Of a stretch of 64,000 nt of DNA, positions 49,882-57,137 are shown in pieces (within the stretch, counting starts at the first letter, position 1; each line of letters starts with the position of its first letter). The translations under genes were made by a program, and so were the position numbers. Under the pieces are notes generated by a model. The model was not told where the DNA came from. It did no database searches and was given only the letters and a program-made list of their open reading frames with translations. The stretch comes from an uncultured Spirochaetales bacterium (lineage in GTDB: Bacteria; Spirochaetota; Spirochaetia; JAFGXN01): positions 82,086 through 146,085 of the forward strand of contig CASEOG010000007.1 in the NCBI GenBank assembly GCA_949289575.1. The letters run 5' to 3'.

Positions 49882-50139
49882 ATGCAAAAAACAAAAGTGA
49901 CCATCTGTGTCGGAACAACCTGCTATCTGCTGGGAGCGGCCGATTTGCAGGAGCTTGAAACATTTCTGCCCGAAGATTTGAAAGAGTGTGTCGAAGTCAT
50001 CGGGTCTCACTGTCTGGGAGTTTGCAAAGACAATCAGTACGGAAATGCGCCGTTTGTGAAAGTCGATGACGAACTGATCGCCAATGCTACCGTAGGTGCG
50101 ATTATCGAAAAAATATACGAACACCGGAAAGGGGAGTAA
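49882..50139 (+). CDS. Second thioredoxin-like 2Fe-2S ferredoxin
   Basis: An 85-aa paralogue of the protein at 46691 with Cys9-x4-Cys14 and Cys44-x3-Cys48 as 2Fe-2S ligands. ATG 49882 has AGGGGAAA upstream; the TTG at 49852 has no RBS and is rejected. Its stop is two bases before the start of the group B hydrogenase, so it is likely the electron partner of that enzyme, whereas the first copy is next to the sensor. This pairing is inferred from order. Confidence 0.87.
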   Translation: MQKTKVTICVGTTCYLLGAADLQELETFLPEDLKECVEVIGSHCLGVCKDNQYGNAPFVKVDDELIANATVGAIIEKIYEHRKGE

Positions 50140-50141
50140 CT

Positions 50142-51602
50142 ATGCAGGATAAAAACGATGCGAACCGGATGCGGAAAGAGCTGCTCATCCGCATTATCAA
50201 AGATTTTATGGAAGATAAACTTGCCGAGAAAATCGATAAAATTCCGATCGAACTCCGGCCGAAAGGCGAGCCTTCGTCCCGCTGCTGTACATACAAAGAC
50301 CGCGCCGTCCTGAAATACCGGCTGATGGCGATGCTCGGCGTCAGCGTGGAGGATGAGGAGGACGAATCGAAACAGCTGAGTTCCTATTTGGAGGATGTGC
50401 TGAAACGCAATTCGTTCGACGAGAATATTCTCAGCGTTCTCGACGTCGCCTGTACCAGCTGCGTGACCAGCCGTTATCTGGTGACCAACGCCTGCCGCGG
50501 CTGTTTCGCCCGTCCGTGTGTTTTCAACTGTCCCAAAGGGGCGATGAGTGTTATTGACGGAAAATCGGTTATCGACTATTCGAAATGTATCGACTGCGGT
50601 ATCTGTACGCAGGTGTGTCCGTATCACGCGGTCATCCGTGTGCCGATTCCGTGCGAGGAAGCGTGTCCCGTCGGCGCCATCAAACGGAACCCCGAAACCG
50701 ACGTTCAGGAAATCGATTTCGGGAAATGTGTTTACTGCGGAAAATGTATGGTGGCCTGTCCGTTCAGCGCCATTCTGGAAAAATCGCAGATCATCGATGT
50801 GCTGAAAGCGATTAAAGAGAAGAAAAAAATCACGGCGATGCTGGCTCCTTCCGTTGTCGGACAGTTCCCCGTTCCGCTCGAACAGATTGCGGGCGCCGTT
50901 CTGGCTCTCGGATTTACCGGGGTGGAAGAAGTGGCGTTCGGAGCCGATATGACATCGGAACACGAAGCGGAAGAGTTTGTCGAAAGAATGAACGCGGGAG
51001 ACAAACTGATGACCACTTCCTGCTGCCCGAGTTATGTCGAAACGGTGAAAAAACATGTTCCCGGACTGCTGAAAGCGGTTTCCGAAACCCCCAGTCCGAT
51101 GCGCTATACGTCGCAGACGCTGAAAGAAGAGGATCCCGACGCGCTGACCGTCTTTGTCGGTCCGTGTGTGGCCAAGCGGAAAGAGGCACTGAACGACCCG
51201 AACACCGATTTTGTTCTCACTTTCGAAGAACTGGCGGCGATGTTTGTCGCTCTCGGTGTTCAGTTCAATGCCGTACAACCGCATGAGCTGACCCGGCCGG
51301 TGAAGAGCACGGGACGCGGCTATGCGACTTCCTGCGGCGTCAGTTCGGCTGTTCTGAAAGAAATGAAAGATGCCGGACGAACCGATATTCCCGACATCAA
51401 TGCCCAATTTATCAACGGCGTGGATAAAAAAGCGGTTAAGCTGCTGCAGATGTACGCGACGGGAAAAATGCCGGGCAACTTTCTGGAAGTCATGGCGTGC
51501 GAAGGCGGCTGCGTCGGCGGTCCCTGTACTATCGGAAAAGTGAAACTGGCGATCGATGCCGTCAAAAAATATGCCGACGGTCCCGGAATCCCGAAAAAAT
51601 AA
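50142..51602 (+). CDS. [FeFe] hydrogenase, monomeric group B type
   Basis: A 486-aa iron-only hydrogenase for H2 production or uptake with ferredoxin-type partners. The N-terminal region contains unusual cysteine motifs (RCCTY, CTSCVTSRYLVTNACRGCFARPC) and two 4Fe-4S motifs (CIDCGICTQVCP, CVYCGKCMVACP). H-cluster motifs are TTSCCPSYVE, VGPCVAKRKEA and EVMACEGGCVGGPC, as in group B (monomeric B1) enzymes rather than the MPCxxK of group A. No signal peptide: cytoplasmic. HydF at 7817 would supply the maturation GTPase. The gene closes the operon and is followed by a strong terminator. Confidence 0.94.
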   Translation: MQDKNDANRMRKELLIRIIKDFMEDKLAEKIDKIPIELRPKGEPSSRCCTYKDRAVLKYRLMAMLGVSVEDEEDESKQLSSYLEDVLKRNSFDENILSVLDVACTSCVTSRYLVTNACRGCFARPCVFNCPKGAMSVIDGKSVIDYSKCIDCGICTQVCPYHAVIRVPIPCEEACPVGAIKRNPETDVQEIDFGKCVYCGKCMVACPFSAILEKSQIIDVLKAIKEKKKITAMLAPSVVGQFPVPLEQIAGAVLALGFTGVEEVAFGADMTSEHEAEEFVERMNAGDKLMTTSCCPSYVETVKKHVPGLLKAVSETPSPMRYTSQTLKEEDPDALTVFVGPCVAKRKEALNDPNTDFVLTFEELAAMFVALGVQFNAVQPHELTRPVKSTGRGYATSCGVSSAVLKEMKDAGRTDIPDINAQFINGVDKKAVKLLQMYATGKMPGNFLEVMACEGGCVGGPCTIGKVKLAIDAVKKYADGPGIPKK

Positions 51603-51632
51603 AAAAAGGCTGCCTGCGGGCAGCCTTTTTTT
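51601..51632 (+). terminator. Intrinsic terminator of the hydrogenase operon
   Basis: AAAAAAAGGCTGCC-TGCG-GGCAGCCTTTTTTT; symmetrical, so it may also serve the convergent UMP kinase-like gene. Confidence 0.94.
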
Positions 51633-51653
51633 GTCCGACCGGCGAATGCTCTT

Positions 51654-52340
51654 TCAGCCGATAACGGTGCCGAAAAAGGGGTCGCCGTTGAGAATTTTGG
51701 CAATGTTATCCAGATCGCGGCCGCCGGCGCAGATGACTTTTAATCCGAGAGCAGCTGCTTTTTGCGAGGCAATCGGATCGAACGGCAGGTTTTTCCCCGG
51801 AGACCATTCGGTGCCGACCATAGCGATGAAGTCATTCCAGCTCATGGCGTCGACCGGTTCGGCGTCGGGATTGAGTTTCGGGTCGTCGGTGTAAACTTTG
51901 GCAATATTCGACAGATTAATGACGGTGTCGGCGGCAAACTTTTCCGCCAGGTAAACGGCATCGGTATCGGTTGAAAAGCCCGGTTTCCATCCGGCAGCAA
52001 CCAGAATCCGCCCTTCGAAATCAAACGGTGCGGTCGGGTCGCAGACAACCGGTTGCGGGCATTCGGCCGCAAAAACCGCTTTGACAAACTGGGCATTCAG
52101 ACGGGTGGCCATGATGCCGATCCAATCCTGTTCTTCATTCGACAGGTCGGGCACGATATCCCGGCACGCTTTCTGGTAGATGCGGGCGGGGCCGCCGCCT
52201 CCGACAATAAAAATCAGACGGCGTGAAGTATCGGCCGCCAGATAGGTGCGGACAGTTTCGGCCAATCGGGCGACAAACGCCGCATCGGGACTTTCGGGCG
52301 CGACTATCGATCCGCCCAGTGAAATAATTTTCGTATTCAT
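51654..52340 (-). CDS. UMP kinase-like amino-acid-kinase-fold protein (archaeal-type PyrH)
   Basis: A 228-aa amino acid kinase family protein. Phosphate-binding segments KIISLGGSIVAPE and FIVGGGGPARIYQ, the uridylate-site Asp in STDTDAVYLAEKF and the nucleotide segment VINLSNIAKVYTDDP match the short archaeal-type UMP kinases also seen in some spirochaetes. The role would be UMP to UDP in pyrimidine synthesis. ATG 52340 is six bases downstream of TATAAT and has no RBS, predicting a leaderless mRNA. A longer ATG at 52367 lies upstream of that -10 box and is rejected. Confidence 0.85.
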   Translation of the reverse strand: MNTKIISLGGSIVAPESPDAAFVARLAETVRTYLAADTSRRLIFIVGGGGPARIYQKACRDIVPDLSNEEQDWIGIMATRLNAQFVKAVFAAECPQPVVCDPTAPFDFEGRILVAAGWKPGFSTDTDAVYLAEKFAADTVINLSNIAKVYTDDPKLNPDAEPVDAMSWNDFIAMVGTEWSPGKNLPFDPIASQKAAALGLKVICAGGRDLDNIAKILNGDPFFGTVIG

Positions 52341-52346
52341 AACGCG

Positions 52347-52375
52347 ATTATAAAACGGAGTCCGCAAACAATCAA
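52347..52375 (-). promoter_or_regulatory. Promoter of the UMP kinase-like gene (leaderless type)
   Basis: Minus strand TTGATT (52370-52375), 17-base spacer, TATAAT (52347-52352), six bases before the ATG. Confidence 0.78.
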
Positions 52376-52394
52376 GAGAAAATCTCTTTTTCGC

Positions 52395-52422
52395 TTGTCT
52401 TTTCGGGTTGTTGGATTATAAT
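52395..52422 (+). promoter_or_regulatory. Promoter of the Ala/Pro-rich lipoprotein gene (leaderless type)
   Basis: TTGTCT (52395-52400), 16-base spacer, TATAAT (52417-52422). ATGs follow at 4 (52427) and 7 (52430) bases; the second fits a leaderless start best. Confidence 0.75.
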
Positions 52423-52426
52423 AAAG

Positions 52427-53341
52427 ATGATGAAACAAAAGATTTTAATCGGTCTTGCCGCCGTGTCGGTGTTTGCGGCGGCGGCCTGTGTAACCAAACC
52501 GGTAGAGCAATCCGATAACCCCGGTTCGGCCGGCCCGGCCGCTCCCGCGGCCGCCGTTACCCCGACCCGGCCGCCCGAAAGCGCGGTGACTGCGCCGGCG
52601 CCGGTAAAGAAACCGCAGCCGGCACCGGCTGCCTCTCCGGCAAAACAGCAGGCAGCCGTGCCGGCCCGCCGCTATTTCCGCCCGGCCGCCGATGAGACAC
52701 CCGCTTTGCCGAAAATCAGCGTACCGCGCTCCGAATTGCCGGCGGAAAGCGTGAAGCCCGGCGCCCCGGCGGCGGAAGCGGCGGCTGTTGCGGCGGCCGA
52801 AGCGGAGCGGATGCCTGCCGCAGTCCGTATTGTCGACCGTTCGTCGCTGCTGAAAAATGTCAAATCCGATTCGTTTTATTTTTCCGCAATGGTTTTCCGC
52901 TTCGATACCGCCGCATTGACCGCGCGGCTGCAGTTCGAACGGGTGCCGAACCGTCCCGAATTTACGGCTCTGGCCCGGCAGAATCTTTTATTCGCCACTT
53001 TTTTTCCTTCCGGCGAATTTGTCCCGATAGAGGAGAAGCCGATAGCGGTTCCCGGCGGCGGACTCGGGTTCGAGATTTCCGTGAGAGCCGTCTCTGCGGA
53101 AGGATCTTCTTTGGAAAAACTTGCCGCTCTTCTGTCGCTGCTGTTGCAGAGACCGATTCAGATTTCCGAGAGCGGATCTCCTCTCAGTCCGATTTGCGAA
53201 TTCTCGTTTGCCTGCGACCCCGTGATGACCTTTTCGTCCCCGAATTCGTACGGTATGTACACCAATCAGGGGGGAGAGAGGGTGACCTTTTCGTTTAATT
53301 TGAGAAACGATTCGGAAGTGTGGTTCAGACTGGCTTACTGA
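52427..53341 (+). CDS. Lipoprotein with Ala/Pro-rich linker, unknown function
   Basis: A 304-aa protein from the first ATG (303 from the second, at 52430). A lipobox ends at AAAAC (Cys21), followed by about 110 residues of low-complexity Ala, Pro, Lys and Glu (a flexible tether) and a folded C-terminal domain of about 170 residues with beta strands (DSFYFSAMVFRFDTAAL, GLGFEISVRAVSAEG, ERVTFSFNLRNDSEVWFRL). I do not recognise the fold. The tether suggests that the domain reaches across the periplasm or out from the cell surface. Neither ATG has a Shine-Dalgarno sequence. Its 3' end overlaps the convergent GNAT gene by 17 bases. Confidence 0.78.
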   Translation: MMKQKILIGLAAVSVFAAAACVTKPVEQSDNPGSAGPAAPAAAVTPTRPPESAVTAPAPVKKPQPAPAASPAKQQAAVPARRYFRPAADETPALPKISVPRSELPAESVKPGAPAAEAAAVAAAEAERMPAAVRIVDRSSLLKNVKSDSFYFSAMVFRFDTAALTARLQFERVPNRPEFTALARQNLLFATFFPSGEFVPIEEKPIAVPGGGLGFEISVRAVSAEGSSLEKLAALLSLLLQRPIQISESGSPLSPICEFSFACDPVMTFSSPNSYGMYTNQGGERVTFSFNLRNDSEVWFRLAY

Positions 53342-53870
53342 TGATTTTTGCCGTCGGAAGCGGTTTCTCGAGTACGAAGTCGTCCGTGTAAAATCCGTTA
53401 CCGATGGACTCCTTTTCTTCTTTTATAATGCGGAAGCCGAGCCGGTCGTAAACGGCGAGTGTTGTTTTGTTGAAACGGTTGCAGTTCAGACGGATAACGG
53501 AGCGGTTTTCTTCGGCAGCCGTTCGGCATAAAGAATCGATAACGGCGACGGCCAGTCTGCGCCCGCGAAACGGTTTGGCAATGTAAAGCTTGCTTAAATA
53601 CAGAGCATCCGGCAGCAGACGGACGGCACAGTATCCGGCCGTTTCACCCTCCGGAGTCCGGATAAAATAATAACGGTATCCCTCATCGGAGATTGCTTTT
53701 CCGATAGCCCGCGCAGACTGGAAATTCTCCAGCATATAATCGACCTGGGCCTGTCCCAGAATGGGGGTAAAATGTTCGTTCCAGATTCGGGAAGCCAAAT
53801 CGGCAACGGCAGCAATGTCTTTTCCCGTGCGGACCGGGTTTAAAACGTTCATTTCGGATTCGGTTTTCAT
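53325..53870 (-). CDS. GNAT family N-acetyltransferase
   Basis: A 181-aa acetyl-CoA-dependent acetyltransferase. Family features: YYFIRTPEGETAGYCAVRLLPDALYLSKLYI, the acetyl-CoA pyrophosphate loop in KPFRGRRLAVAVIDSLC, and the C-terminal NKTTLAVYDRLGFRIIKEE. The acceptor is unknown. The ATG at 53870 lies six bases downstream of a TAAAAT box with no RBS: a likely leaderless start. Divergent from lolA. Confidence 0.9.
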   Translation of the reverse strand: MKTESEMNVLNPVRTGKDIAAVADLASRIWNEHFTPILGQAQVDYMLENFQSARAIGKAISDEGYRYYFIRTPEGETAGYCAVRLLPDALYLSKLYIAKPFRGRRLAVAVIDSLCRTAAEENRSVIRLNCNRFNKTTLAVYDRLGFRIIKEEKESIGNGFYTDDFVLEKPLPTAKIISKPV

Positions 53871-53876
53871 AAATGT

Positions 53877-53905
53877 ATTTTATGACGGTCGGTCGGTTTT
53901 GTCCA
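53877..53905 (-). promoter_or_regulatory. Promoter of the GNAT gene (leaderless type)
   Basis: Minus strand TGGACA (53900-53905), 17-base spacer, TAAAAT (53877-53882), six bases before the ATG. Confidence 0.68.
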
Positions 53906-53936
53906 GTTCTTCCGGGCGATAAATGGAGATTTTATC

Positions 53937-53964
53937 TTGACATTCATCGTGCTTTATGTATGAT
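53937..53964 (+). promoter_or_regulatory. Promoter of the lolA operon (leaderless type)
   Basis: TTGACA (53937-53942), 16-base spacer, TATGAT (53959-53964); the ATG at 53972 follows after seven bases. Confidence 0.75.
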
Positions 53965-53971
53965 AAATAAT

Positions 53972-54661
53972 ATGGAATTCCGCTTTCTGTTTAAATCTTT
54001 TTTTATACTGATTTTCACTGCGGCTTCGTTATCCGTTTCGGCACAGGACAGTCGTACGGCCTTGGATGTTTTCGACCGGATGGCCGTCAAATATAACGGA
54101 ATGAACGATTACGAAGTGAATGTCCGTTACGAAACAGGAAATTCGGTGATGACCGGAGTCCTCTATTACAAGAAGCCGAATTTGGTCCGTATCAATTTTT
54201 CCCGTCCGGCCAATCAGGTGATTGTCAGTAACGGAAAAGAGCTGACCTGTTATCTGCCTCAGACGGGTGTTGTGTTTATTCAGAAGCTGGAGAAAGACGG
54301 GAAGGCTCTGAGTCAGGGCGTTGTCAGTGAAGAAGGTCTTTCTTTCATGAAACGCAACTACAAAATATCGTATAACGAAACTCCGGAATTTGTTCAGATC
54401 GAAGGGTTGCCCGTTCCGGTTATGGGACTCCGGCTTGTCTGGCGTTATACGAAAGCCGGTTTTCGCGAGATTATTTTATATATCGATCAGAATTTCAATA
54501 TTTTACGTTTCGAAGGGATAGATGCCTCGCAAAAATCGATTGTCTGTACTTTTTCGGATTATCAGTATAATATCGGAATCCCGGATACACGGTTCGATTA
54601 TACTTCGCCTCCGACAGCTTACAAACAGAATAATTTTTTGTTTGATCCCGATGCGAAATAA
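53972..54661 (+). CDS. lolA: LolA-like outer-membrane lipoprotein carrier protein
   Basis: A 229-aa periplasmic protein with a signal peptide (about residues 1-24, cleavage after VSAQ). The LolA/LolB half-barrel pattern is visible: VLYYKKPNLVRINFSRP, VIVSNGKELTCYLPQTG, MGLRLVWRYTKAGFREIILYID and IVCTFSDYQYNIGIPDTRFDY. It should ferry lipoproteins to the outer membrane, consistent with the many lipoproteins here. ATG 53972 has no RBS and lies at the predicted transcription start; longer starts at 53873-53960 lie upstream of or inside the promoter. The RodZ-like gene follows after 12 bases. Confidence 0.85.
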   Translation: MEFRFLFKSFFILIFTAASLSVSAQDSRTALDVFDRMAVKYNGMNDYEVNVRYETGNSVMTGVLYYKKPNLVRINFSRPANQVIVSNGKELTCYLPQTGVVFIQKLEKDGKALSQGVVSEEGLSFMKRNYKISYNETPEFVQIEGLPVPVMGLRLVWRYTKAGFREIILYIDQNFNILRFEGIDASQKSIVCTFSDYQYNIGIPDTRFDYTSPPTAYKQNNFLFDPDAK

Positions 54662-54673
54662 AGGAAGAGAAAG

Positions 54674-55807
54674 ATGGAAAGACTGGGGGAAAAATTTAAA
54701 CAGGCACGGCTTGCCAAACGTGTAACAATCGATCAGGCAGCCGAAGAGACCTATATTCCGAAAGAAAAACTGGAAGCATTGGAGTCCGAAAATTTCGATA
54801 TTTTCGAGGCTCCGGTTATACTCATCGGATTTATCAAAAATTATGCGAACTATCTCGGACTGAAAGCGGACGATATGGTTATGCTGTATCGCAGTCATCT
54901 GATTCAGGAACAGCCGATACCGGTGGAAGAGTTGCTTTCACCGAAAAAAAATCCGTCGGTGAACTGGAAGGCGGTGATCGGCAGCTTTGTCGGAATCCTG
55001 ACGGCAGCCGTTATCGCAGTTGCGGCCTATTTTATTGCGACAATGGAAAAAGCCGCTCCGATGCCCGAAGATGAGGCTTTGACAGTTCCGCTCTTCGATA
55101 CACGGTTCATGGAACAGCGAATGAAAACAGGCGATAAACTTCGTTTTCCCGTTGCCGATTCGCAGTTCATTCTGACAGTCGGGGAAACGGGAACGAAAGT
55201 TCTTTTTGAGTATGAGTCGGGACTGAACAGGGAAACGGAAACGATTGAAGTCGGAATCGAAGAGGAAAAACTGATTGATTTTGATAAAAACGGAATCCCC
55301 GATGTAAAAGTTTTTGTGCGAAATATCGATGCATCCCGGGAGTCGGTTCTGGTCCGTTTCGACCGCGAAGTCGGCGAATCCGTTTCCGTTACACGGCAGG
55401 AAGAGTCGGTGCCTGCGCCCGAAGCGTCGGCCTTTATGAATGTTCCCGAGGAACCGGTTACTTTAACCGGAGGGGCCAGACGGGTCGAGTCGTCTGTCGT
55501 TAAGACCTCGTCCGTTGCCAATCCGTTCAGTATCGATATTGTTTTCAGACAGCGTTGCTTTGTCCGGTATAAGCTGGACACGGAAGACGAAGCGGTCGAG
55601 GGATTTTTCCGCGGCAATCAGCGGTTGAGGCTCGACGGCAATATGAAGATTTATCTGTCTCTGTCCAATGCCGGCGTTGCCTCCGTTAAAGTAGACGGAG
55701 TCGATGTTCAGCTCGGTACTTTGGGACAGCTTGTTTCCCGAGAAGTGCAGTGGGCGTATAATCAGCAGAAGCGAATTTATGAGCTGCGCATCATCCCCCG
55801 CTATTAA
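54674..55807 (+). CDS. RodZ-like helix-turn-helix membrane protein
   Basis: A 377-aa bitopic protein: an N-terminal HTH_25-type domain (residues 3-72, GEKFKQARLAKRVTIDQAAE), one TM helix (about 100-122) and an extracytoplasmic part with a DUF4115-like C-terminal domain (FRQRCFVRYKLDTEDEAVEGFF, RLDGNMKIYLSLSNAGVASVKV). This is the RodZ layout, linked to MreB and cell shape, but spirochaete homologues are untested. GGAAG is upstream of the ATG. RimO begins 29 bases before its stop codon. Confidence 0.85.
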   Translation: MERLGEKFKQARLAKRVTIDQAAEETYIPKEKLEALESENFDIFEAPVILIGFIKNYANYLGLKADDMVMLYRSHLIQEQPIPVEELLSPKKNPSVNWKAVIGSFVGILTAAVIAVAAYFIATMEKAAPMPEDEALTVPLFDTRFMEQRMKTGDKLRFPVADSQFILTVGETGTKVLFEYESGLNRETETIEVGIEEEKLIDFDKNGIPDVKVFVRNIDASRESVLVRFDREVGESVSVTRQEESVPAPEASAFMNVPEEPVTLTGGARRVESSVVKTSSVANPFSIDIVFRQRCFVRYKLDTEDEAVEGFFRGNQRLRLDGNMKIYLSLSNAGVASVKVDGVDVQLGTLGQLVSREVQWAYNQQKRIYELRIIPRY

Positions 55808-57137
55808 TCCGAATTCGTTTTTCATCGAGACGTGCGGCTGTGCCAAAAACAGTGTCGATTCGGAAAATCTGACGGCACTTTTGGAACAAAACGGAATGCG
55901 GCGGGCGGAGAGTCCCGAAGAGGCTGCCGTTCTGATTGTCAATACATGCGGATTTATCGATGAAGCGAAAAAGGAATCGGTCTCCGTTTTTACGGAATTG
56001 AGAGAACGTTTTCCCGACCGTAAACTGGCCGTCACCGGTTGTCTGGCGGAACGCTATCTCGAAGAACTGAAAAAAACGGGAGCGGCAGACCTGTTTGTCG
56101 GAAACAAATCGGTGCGGGGAATTGCGGAGGCGGTTCTGGAACTGGCCGGAAAAGCGGCACGAATTTCCGAAACCCTTTTTTACGAACGGCGATTCTTTTT
56201 GTCGGGTCCGCGCAGTGTGTATGTCAAAATAGCGGAAGGATGCGAGAATTACTGTACCTTTTGCGCTATTCCTCTGATTCGCGGAAAGGTAAAAAGCCGG
56301 AGTGAAGAATCGGTCATCGAAGAGGTCCGGGCACTGGTTGCCCGGGGCGTGTATGAAATCAACCTGATCGCACAGGATTTGACGGCCTTCGGCAATGACG
56401 GCGGTCGGAACGGCGGTACGAAACCGCTGGAGGCACTCCTGAGAGCTCTCGACGGCATCGACGGGTTATTTCGAATCAGGCTTCTGTATATTCATCCCGA
56501 CCACATAACCGAAACCCTGTTGCAGACAATTGCCGAATCGCAAAAGATTCTCCATTATTTCGATATTCCTTTTCAGCATGCTGCCGCTGCCGTTCTGAAG
56601 CGGATGGGGCGGAGGGGAGACTGCAAAACATATCTTCTTTTAATCGAAACGATTCGCAGACTGATGCCCGATGCGGTCATTCGGTCGACATTTATGGCCG
56701 GATTCCCCGGCGAAAGCGAACGGGATGCGGAAGAAGTTTCCCTTTTTTTGCGTGAAGCGGCTTTGGATTGGGTCGGCTTTTTCGTTTATTCCCGGGAAGA
56801 AGGGACTCCGGCAGAAAAAATGGCCGGTCTGCTGCGGCATCGGCTGATGCGCAAAAAGGCGGAACGGCGGAAAGCGCGGTGGGAAACCGTACAGGCGGAA
56901 ATCACCGCCGCCAAGATGAAACGGTACATCGATCGGGAAATGCCCGTTTTGATAGAAGAAGTTTTTCAGGGCGAGCCGCTGGCTGTCGGACGGGTCTGGT
57001 TTCAGGCACCCGAAGTCGACGGCTGTGTGGTTGTCAAAGGCGGATCTCCGAAACCGGGCGATTTGCCGGTGTGCCGCATCGACGGAGCCAACGGACCCGA
57101 TTTGGAAGCGGAGGCGTTGCGGCCGTGGACTATCTGA
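55779..57137 (+). CDS. rimO: Ribosomal protein S12 methylthiotransferase RimO
   Basis: A radical-SAM methylthiotransferase that modifies Asp88 of ribosomal protein S12. The 452-aa protein shows the N-terminal UPF0004 cluster (ETCGCAKNS, VNTCGFIDEA, TGCLAERY), the radical SAM motif CENYCTFC (about residue 154) and a C-terminal TRAM-like domain. Family segments GCAKN and NTCGFID separate it from MiaB. ATG 55779 overlaps the RodZ-like gene; the annotation could also start at another codon in this stretch, but the first cluster follows 19 residues later, as expected. The end overlaps the helicase gene by 13 bases. Confidence 0.95.
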   Translation: MSCASSPAINPNSFFIETCGCAKNSVDSENLTALLEQNGMRRAESPEEAAVLIVNTCGFIDEAKKESVSVFTELRERFPDRKLAVTGCLAERYLEELKKTGAADLFVGNKSVRGIAEAVLELAGKAARISETLFYERRFFLSGPRSVYVKIAEGCENYCTFCAIPLIRGKVKSRSEESVIEEVRALVARGVYEINLIAQDLTAFGNDGGRNGGTKPLEALLRALDGIDGLFRIRLLYIHPDHITETLLQTIAESQKILHYFDIPFQHAAAAVLKRMGRRGDCKTYLLLIETIRRLMPDAVIRSTFMAGFPGESERDAEEVSLFLREAALDWVGFFVYSREEGTPAEKMAGLLRHRLMRKKAERRKARWETVQAEITAAKMKRYIDREMPVLIEEVFQGEPLAVGRVWFQAPEVDGCVVVKGGSPKPGDLPVCRIDGANGPDLEAEALRPWTI

